A stretch of DNA of 64,000 nt. Source: Branchiostoma belcheri (taxonomy: Eukaryota; Chordata; Leptocardii; Amphioxiformes; Branchiostomatidae). The position numbers were made by a program, and so were the translations under genes. Numbering within the stretch: position 1 is the stretch's first letter; each line of letters starts with the position of its first letter. The stretch is from the NCBI RefSeq assembly GCF_001625305.1, contig NW_017802713.1, positions 2,262,842 to 2,326,841 of the forward strand. Reading direction: 5' to 3'. Shown piece after piece: positions 46,201 to 55,200 of the stretch. The notes under the pieces were generated by a model. It worked only from the letters and a program-made list of their open reading frames with translations, was not told where the DNA came from and made no database searches.

Positions 46201-49200
46201 TTTGCTCACGTTCTGACTGCCAGGCGTACTATAATTGCAGAGTAGACGGGAAATTCGTGGGGACTGATAAACAAAAGAAGGGCTGACTTTCTGATTATTT
46301 TTCTGTTGTCCCAAAATGTTCCGAAGCGTCTTTTTAGTTGTCCCAGTCTAAATTTTAGTGGTCAGTGGCCATTTGACCAAAGTGAAGCTCTCAGTTTACG
46401 TAATGACAAGCGAGCCTGATTGGTCTTAAGAATAATCTGCACACCCCCACTGGGGCCTGGCTGGAGCGTTTAAAAAATCCAAACTTTGGCGTTCAATTTG
46501 GCGGTCAAAATGTGGCCATAGTGACAAGACGAAAGACAATTATAAAAATAGACCCAAAAGACAACCATATCAGATAGAGTTTTGCAGTATTTCTAAATAT
46601 GCCTCAGCTATCCTTCTTGAGCACCTTAAAGTACTAATTGTATGTGGATTTCAAGGAAAAGAAGGAAGTTTATACCCTTGAAAGAAAAAGATATTCAACT
46701 CTTCTTGCAGGTACAACAAGACCAGGACTTAGGAGTGAGTGTAGGCAGTGGAGGTGGGCTGACCCTGCGTAGACTGGTCGTGTGGTCCTACGAACCTCTA
46801 CAGAGACTCAAAACTCTGGCATGTCTCGTCGACTCCTGCAAAGGTAATTAAAGCTATTTTTGCATAAAAGTACATTATATAACCTCTGAAAGTTTCTAGT
46901 CTTCTCTTATAAGCTATATGATAAGATCATTGTTCAGGCCTAGTAAATGTTGTGTTCCCTGTTTCCAGACCGACCCTAGAAAAAACTGCTGACCCTAGCC
47001 TTTTTTTAGGTGGACCCCTGCAAGGGACAGGAATTTTTCGAGCTGATCGACCTTCTGAATACATGTATTGTATTTTCTAGCTCCATGATCTGATACCTGA
47101 GTGATGAAACATTGTACAATGGGTTTTCCAACATTGACAATAAAAAGTTTCCTCATGCAATTTTTTACCTTGTTAAACTGTATTGTATAAAGCTCCTTGG
47201 TATAAGTTGGATCCCTAGAGATTGCCAAAGTCTAAAAAGAAAAAAGGAAAGAAAAGAATCCATACCTACAGTACAATGTACATTGCACCAACGTAAAATT
47301 TTTTTCTGGACTGAAACAGGAAACACAAGAATTTTTTTCCTAGGCCTCACCAACATGACTGCCTCAAATTTGTAGTGTGAAAACTTGTGTACAATATTAA
47401 TGTTGCTAAAGCATGATTGTGATGTATTCCTGTAGGTAAAAAAGGAGGTGCGCTGGCGTCTGTTGTCCACTCCTACATGCAGACAGGAGACCCGTCGCTT
47501 CGCTCGCTCGTGAAACACACTCTGAACGTCGTGTCTCAGCCCATCTGGGAGATCATGGAACAGTGGATCTACGAGGGAGACCTGGAGGACAACTATCAGG
47601 AGGTCTGTTGGCTTGGTGAAAAAACTACAGGTTGTATTATCCTAGCAGGGATAGAAATACATTTGTACCACCTGCATGTGCAGGTTACTAGTAATGGTGC
47701 AGGTAAAATTGGAGCTATGCTGGTTTTTCTAATGTCTACCTGTACCTAACCTGTACTAGAGTTCGAAGGAATGCTCATCTGTGTTGGTAGAATCCATAGT
47801 CAAAGAGTTCATACTTCTTCCAACACAGAGAAGTGACACCATAAATTTTCGGCTGAATCCGTCAACCTTCATCAGATGTGAGAGGCAATCGCTGACTTTT
47901 CGGAAGTCAGAAGCGTGATGACGTCAGGAGTGCATCAAAAGTGGCGGGAAGACAGAATCTAGTACCTTCTTTGTGTTGGAACAAGTTTGAACTCTTTAAC
48001 TGTACTAGAGCTGTGTACCTAAACAAATTTCAGGTACGGGTACAGGTACACGGGTCTAGGTACAGATACCTAAACCTGTACCTAAACAATTTGACCAATT
48101 AATATATTCTTCTGAACATGTTCTTCATAGTATAGAAATTCAACTGTCTTGTGTGATTTTGTGTTTGTTTGTTTGTAGTATTTTGTTGCCTCGGACCCGA
48201 CTGTTAAAGAAGACCGACTGTGGCATGACAAGTACTCCCTGCGCAAGTCTATGATCCCAGCTTTTATCACGAGGGAACAGGCTGACAAGGTAAGGCTACA
48301 AGTACAATCAACTTTCAGGCCACACTGACTTAAATTGTATGGGTGACATCCTCTGAAGACCCCCAAACTGGTGCGTGCAGGCGAATAAAGTAAATTAGCC
48401 AAAAGAAATGCCGCTTAACCATAGGAATACACAGCTGGTATTGTGAATTTATGGTAGTACATAGCAACTTTTAGGACAAGCCTGCACATCTGCCCTTTTG
48501 CGGCATTTATGAGTCGGCACTGTATTGGGTTCTTGAGTTCTGTGGAACCTGGGTGCCATCCTCCCTAGTTACCACCGGCTCTCTATTGACACCCAGAGAT
48601 GTGATTTTTTTTTTTTTGAGAACAGGTAAAAATCAATGCATGTGTGGGTGTCATCCATAAAATTAAATCAGTGTGGCCTTATGATAATCTGTAACACGTT
48701 GCATGATAAAAAACATAACATCAACAAAGCCAGCTGAATCAAATTTAATTTCCATCCTCTGCTACCAACTCTTTCTCTGTTCTATGCTTAAAAATAATGT
48801 GGGGTACATTTTCGCCTTTCCAGCAAGAAAAATATCACTTCCCTTTCAAGTGAGAAGAATTTTGTAAAACTATAAGACATGTTTTCTTTCCTATTTAACC
48901 TCGTCATGTCCTTTTTTCTCGTCTTATCCTGCTTCTTAGATCCTGTTGATAGGGAAGACCATCAACTTCATCCGCCAGGTGTGTCAGGACAGGTCACCGT
49001 TAAAGACCAAGGCAGTGGTGAAGTCTGGGGAGGCTGAGGAAGAAGGTAATACATGTACCTGCAGTACCCACATCAACTGCTAGGAGGCACTCATGATCCA
49101 TGTCCTGGAATTACAAACAGACACACAATGTAGGTTTGCTCCATGGGACCATGCATTTGGCTGACAGAGCCAGGGGAATTTTTCCAGTACGTTAAACCAA

Positions 49201-52200
49201 TTCATACTGAACTTGGCAAAACTGGTGGAGGAGTAATGTAGCAAATTATATATTATAGCTATTTTGTACGTACATCAGGGCTCTAGCCAACTTGAAGTCT
49301 TTTTCCTCCAGCCAAGATTCATCAACGGATGTTGGGAATCTAGGGAGGTCCAGGGGCATTCTCCCCCTGGAAATTTTGGATTTTCAAGCTTTCAAAAACT
49401 TTCAAAAATTCCCATTTTGAGAGGCAAATCATGGTGTTGAGAGTGGTCATTCGGATGTTTTCATATTTTTACCCTAGTTTTATTCATTTTGTCTGTCAAG
49501 GTTGACGAATTGGTTTAAAAAAATTTCCCTTACACGCTGCAAAGTTCCGGTAATTGACTGAAAAACTGGTGCTGGCTAGAGCCCTGACGTACATACGTTG
49601 TATTTTTTTCAGGTGACCTGTTTACGAGGGATGTAGATGGTAGCCTGCAGCAGGTGATTGACACGGCCTACAGAGAGACCAGCCGCATCCTACTGGACAT
49701 TCTACACACCAAGTACAAGTTCATGGACCATCTCAAGGTTCATACATACCATCCTCTGTATTAACAGTGTTGTTTTCTTGATTTGTTTCGTCAAATTTTC
49801 ACTATTAAATGTACTTAGGTATCCATTGACTATTGAAATATCTCAAACCAGTTTAGCTCACTGAAGAGCTAATCTTCCACTGGTTGTGACAGAGAAGACA
49901 GACTCTATGTACAGTATTTACAGGTTCATTGTACCGGGGAAATTCCCCTAGCTCTTTTTGACAAGCACAATGAACAGTGGACCACGGTTTAACGTCCCGT
50001 CTGAAGGACTGTGACCCTAAACAGTAGCGTGCATGTCGGGTGAGCGACAACAGCCGGGATTTGAACTCCCAACCTCTTAGTCCAGAGGCAGGATTGCTAA
50101 CCACTGGACTACACACACTACTGTATTGTAATACATTGACGTTCTAACGTTCTCTGTTCTATAGGCTATGAGACGGTACCTACTGCTGGGACAGGGTGAC
50201 TTCATCAGACATCTGATGGACCTGTTGGAGTAAGTGATGCAATCTTACTGGACTCAAATCACAAAGGGCCATAAGGGGTGTTTGAACCCATACTACCGGT
50301 ATTTTATTTGAGAAATGTGAAAGGGAATGGAAAATTGTAAAAAAAGAATAAGAAGAATAAGAAGCATTTTCACAATGATTTTCAAAGGCTGTGATGAATG
50401 TTTCAGCCCCCTAGCAGCCTTCTCTGAAATTGCAGGGACAGTTCTGTCAGAAATTTCAAAACCATCACCTTGCAATCCAGAAGCAGCATAAACTAAAGTA
50501 AAGTCAAGTAAAGCAGCATTGCTGCATCGGTGAAGGTTAGACATCCAGGTAACAAGATATGTCAAAAAACAGTTACTGGATATGATTTTGAAAACGGTCA
50601 GATGTTTCAGGTAGCATCCACTACCTTTCGTCAGTGACAAAAAATTTGTCTTAACCTACAGTGTGTGTACATGTATTTCCATGTCAATCAATAGTCCATG
50701 ATTATGAACCTGAATTTCTGACAAGAGTCACTGACAAAAAGTATAGTGGATGCTACCTGAAACGTCTGACCATTTCCAAAATCATATCCAGTTGCTTGAG
50801 TAGCTAACTGTTTTTTTTTTGGCGTAAAGCAGCATTGCTTACCACTTGACCAGTGTACTTGACCAGTGTACATTACTGACTATACTATCAGGAAAGTTCA
50901 TCTGTGTTGGTAGTTACATGTTTAAAGTTAATATATATATAAGACTTTTGGTCCAACACAAAATTTTCTCACCTACAGCTTTCGACCAGTCACTCAGTGG
51001 TCTTCCTCAGTAGACTGACCCAGTGAAGCATGTCACGTGGCTTCTTTGAAGTGTGACGTCAACACTGGGTCAAAGGTATCTTGTAGACGATGTCGGCCCC
51101 CGTCGTGGTTCAATGTAGGGTGATGGGCCCTGATGTAAATGGCTTCCTTCACCCCTCTCAAGAAATAGTCTTGTTCAGTGTCTAAAATCCTTACAGTGTC
51201 AAGTGAAACAAAATGTCAGGGTGACTCTATGTCAAAAGCTCTAGGTGAGAGAATTTTTTGTGTTGGACCAAAAGTCTTAACTTTAAACATACATTACTGA
51301 CTAGTTGTTTCCCTCCTCCAGACCAGACCTGAACAAGCCAGCCAGTACCCTGTACCTACACAACCTGACAGGTATACTGGAGACTGCTATCAGGGCCACC
51401 AATGCACAGTTTGATGATCCTGACATCCTCAAGAGAATAGACGTGCGACTCCTGGAGGTAGGCAGCAGTCGCGATCGAAGATAGTAGAACGATAGTAGGC
51501 TAGTAGAAGCTGCTTGAGCAAGGAAACAGTGTACAGTCGGTTATCCAATATTGACAAAAATGTAAGTTTGTTAAGCTGTAGTGTATAAGTTGGATCACTA
51601 GAGATCGCCAAAGTCTAAAAAGGAAAAGAAAGAAAAAAAGATACCTACCTACCGATCTTAATTTTTTTTCAGAGGAAACAATTTTTTTTTTCCTAGGCCC
51701 ATCAATTTGAGCATGTCAGCAGAACGTACTGCACCTGTGCAAAACCCGTAATGTAATGTGCATAGCACTTTGACAGAACGTCTGTAATAAGGTCATATTC
51801 GTGCATATAAGGTTAACACTCCGTCTGTAGTTTCCAAATGTTATGTTGGAAAATATATAATCTGAAACAGGCAAAATATTGATGCAACAATTTTGTTGAC
51901 CAAACTTCCTACAAAAACCGTGAAATATTGGGGTTTTGCACAGGTGCAGTACGTTCTGCCAACGTGCTAACAATTTGCCTTGAATTTCTCCTAGGTTTCT
52001 CCAGGAGACTGTGGCTGGGATGTGTTCAGTCTGGATTATCACGTGGACGGACCCATCAGTACGGTTTTCACGCCGGAGACCAAGATCCAGTACCTGCGAG
52101 TCTTCAACTTCCTGTGGCGTGCCAAACGAATGGAGTACACGCTGACTGAGATCTGGAAGGACCAGATGACCATACACAAGCTGCTGCTCAAAACTGTGCC

Positions 52201-55200
52201 AGGTACTGCTGTGTTTTTTTTATATACTGCATATTTATGGGTACCTGACTTCCTTTGAAAAAATTTGTTTAGAACAGTAACTTTCTGTATCTGTATAGTC
52301 TGTATAACGGCCCTTCAGTGTAACACACTAGCTTTGCAGGCACACGGCGCGGCAGCAGCTGGCTACAATACACCGAAGTTGTGTTACACATAACCCTTGG
52401 ACATCTAAATCTAAACGTTGTTTAAAGCTATCTAGTGATAATGCCCCTACTGTACTAGTTCTTGGTGACAGGGAGTTCCACTCTGCGATAGTTTTAGGAA
52501 AGAATGAGTTTTTCAACACCTCAATCTTTGGTTGATAACTCTGGTACTTGAAGGCATGGCTATTTCTTGTTCTCTTCTGGGCTGGTATTAGGTACATGTA
52601 CTTAGTAGTTGGTACGTCCACCAGTTTATTAGTCATATTGTACATGATTTCTGGAGTGTATTTGTGTTAGGGTTTTATCTTTTTTTTTTCTTGAAGCATG
52701 CAAAATACAACATAATTCATTTATTTTATCTTAACAATGAATCAGAACTAAAAATGATGGATTATCTATAAGTAAATTGTTCTTCCCTCCATCAGAGTTG
52801 GCGTCCCTACTCCACCGCTGCCACACCCTGTCCTCTGAGATGGTGCACTTCATCAACCAGATGCAATACTACATCACATTTGAGGTAGGTCAGGCTTTCA
52901 GATGTTTATGTAGCTGATACAGTGATAGCCTGAAAACTTATGTAAATTGACTTGACTTCCTCAATATGTAATCTAGGACAAAAGATGTGATAAAGGTTCT
53001 ATATTCATTGTGATAGCAAACAGTATGAACCAAAAAAAACAAATCCATACAGACACTACAGTCTTCCTCAGGATGACTGACCCACTTTTTTGGTCACATG
53101 ACCTTGCGGACAGGATGCTCCAGAAGAGCACGTCGGCAGAACGTACTGCACCTGCGCAAAACCCCCATTTCTCACGGTTTTCGCTGGATTTTTGGTCAAG
53201 GTTGCTTCAGAATTTTCCCTATTACAGGAGATATCTTTTCTTACATAACATTTGGAAACTACAGACTGGACGTTAACTTTTTTTGCGCGAATACGACATT
53301 ATATGAGACGTTCTGCCAAAGTGCTATGCACATATATTATGGGTTTCGAGCAGGTGCAGTACATTCTGCGCTCCAGAAGTGTTTCAAAGTTATCTCAAAG
53401 TTTGTACATCCTGTTTGTTCCCATTGTAAATGTTACTGCTAGGTTCTGGAGTGTTCCTGGGACGAGCTGTGGAAGAAAGTGAAGGAATCGCCTGACCTTG
53501 ACCATGTGATCGCCTCTCATCAAGTCTTCCTGGATGCCATCATACAACACTGCTTACTGGATGATGAATCCAGGGTAGGGAACTCACTAAAAGTGTTTTT
53601 ATAAATTATATACTGGATGTTTTATGGTTTGGCCACACCAATTTATTTTGTTGTTTCTCAGATTTTTTTTAAAATCAGGAGCGACAGGGCAAAAAAAAAA
53701 ACAGGCCAAGGCACCCCATGATAGCCAGAAATGTTACAATTTGAGCCATGAAGTGAACATACCAGGCTGGTTTATATTTAAAATGATAGATTTTGAACTT
53801 GTAATGAAACAAAATTGCATTGTTACATTGAAAAACTTAAGAACTAGGAAGAAAGGACTTCATGTACATCATGTACATGCTAGTTATTTCAAAACATACC
53901 AAAATCATTGGTAGGCAAGTCACCCAACTGTCACCGGTTTTTGCCTACCAAGTGCTGGCCGTGACATCATAGTTATCACTCATATTGCAGTGTTAGAACT
54001 ATTGTCAACCCTCTGTTTTTTTTAGGAACTTCTCACACAGCTGAGGACCATTTTCGACCTGATCATCAAGTTTCAGTCAGCGGAGAACACCATGTACAAG
54101 AAGGCAGAGGAGGAGATGAACCTCAGGCTCAGGTTCCTCCGCAGGATCCAGGAGAACACAGAAAAGGTCAGAGGGCAGGGGTCAGATGGGTTACAAGGTC
54201 AGGGCAGGGTCAGATTGGTTACAAGGCCAAGGCAGGGGTCAGATGGGTTACAAGGTCAGAGGGTAGGGTCAGATGGGTTACAAGGCCAAGGCAGGGGTCA
54301 GATGGGTTACAAGGTCAGAGGGCAGGGGTCAGATGGGTTGCACACGCAGGAGGTAGAGGTTAGATGGGTTGCAGGGGCAGGGGTCAGATGGGTTACAAGG
54401 TCAGAGGACAGGGGTCAGGTGGGTTACAAGGTCAGAAGGCAGGGTCAGATTGGTTACAAAGTCAGGGTAGGGGTCAGATGGGTTACAAGGTCAGAGGGCA
54501 GGCTCATGGTTACAAGGTCAGAGGGCAGGGGTCAGATGGGTTACAAGGTCAGGGCAGGGGTCAGATGGATTACAAGGTCAGAGGGAAAAGGTTGACTTGT
54601 CATATGATCAGAGAGCAAGGTTCAAAGGGAAGACTATAAATGCCATGTATGCTGTGGTAACTGGTAACACATACATATTTGTACATTGTAAACTGTTATG
54701 GGTACAGCATATCCTTCTGTGCTCAAGGAGCCTTACTTTAGTTGTATCTGATTGTGTGTAGGTCATCAAGTGTAACTGCCCCTGGCATGATACTGTAATT
54801 CACAATTTTTTCGCTGTACTTTCATGTTTGCTGTCACTTTACAGTGAACTTACCATTTCCATTAACGAATTTTAAATGATTCGCCGACTTTCTTTTTTCT
54901 GCTCCTGCTACCACCATAAACATGTTAGTTCTGCAATCATGTCCATTTTTCTCAGACCACAAACTTTTGCTACTGCGAACATAAAGTGAACACTACATGT
55001 ACAATGTAGTGTTGCAGCAGTAGATGAATAATATGTATGACAGGAAACTTGAACAAGTGTTGTTTTTTCTCTTATCATGATTGAATGGCTAAATACATTT
55101 GTTTTTTTATCTCAACAGGGAAAATGGGGAGTGACAGAACTGGACGAGGAAGAGGAGAACACAAGAATGGAGGAGTTCCGTGACAAGTTCCTCTCCAAAA

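Noticed and set aside
54092-54595. 167-codon ORF as an independent gene
   Set aside because: Its first 25 codons are GCP3 exon 20 and the rest is the intronic minisatellite; kept only as a finding.
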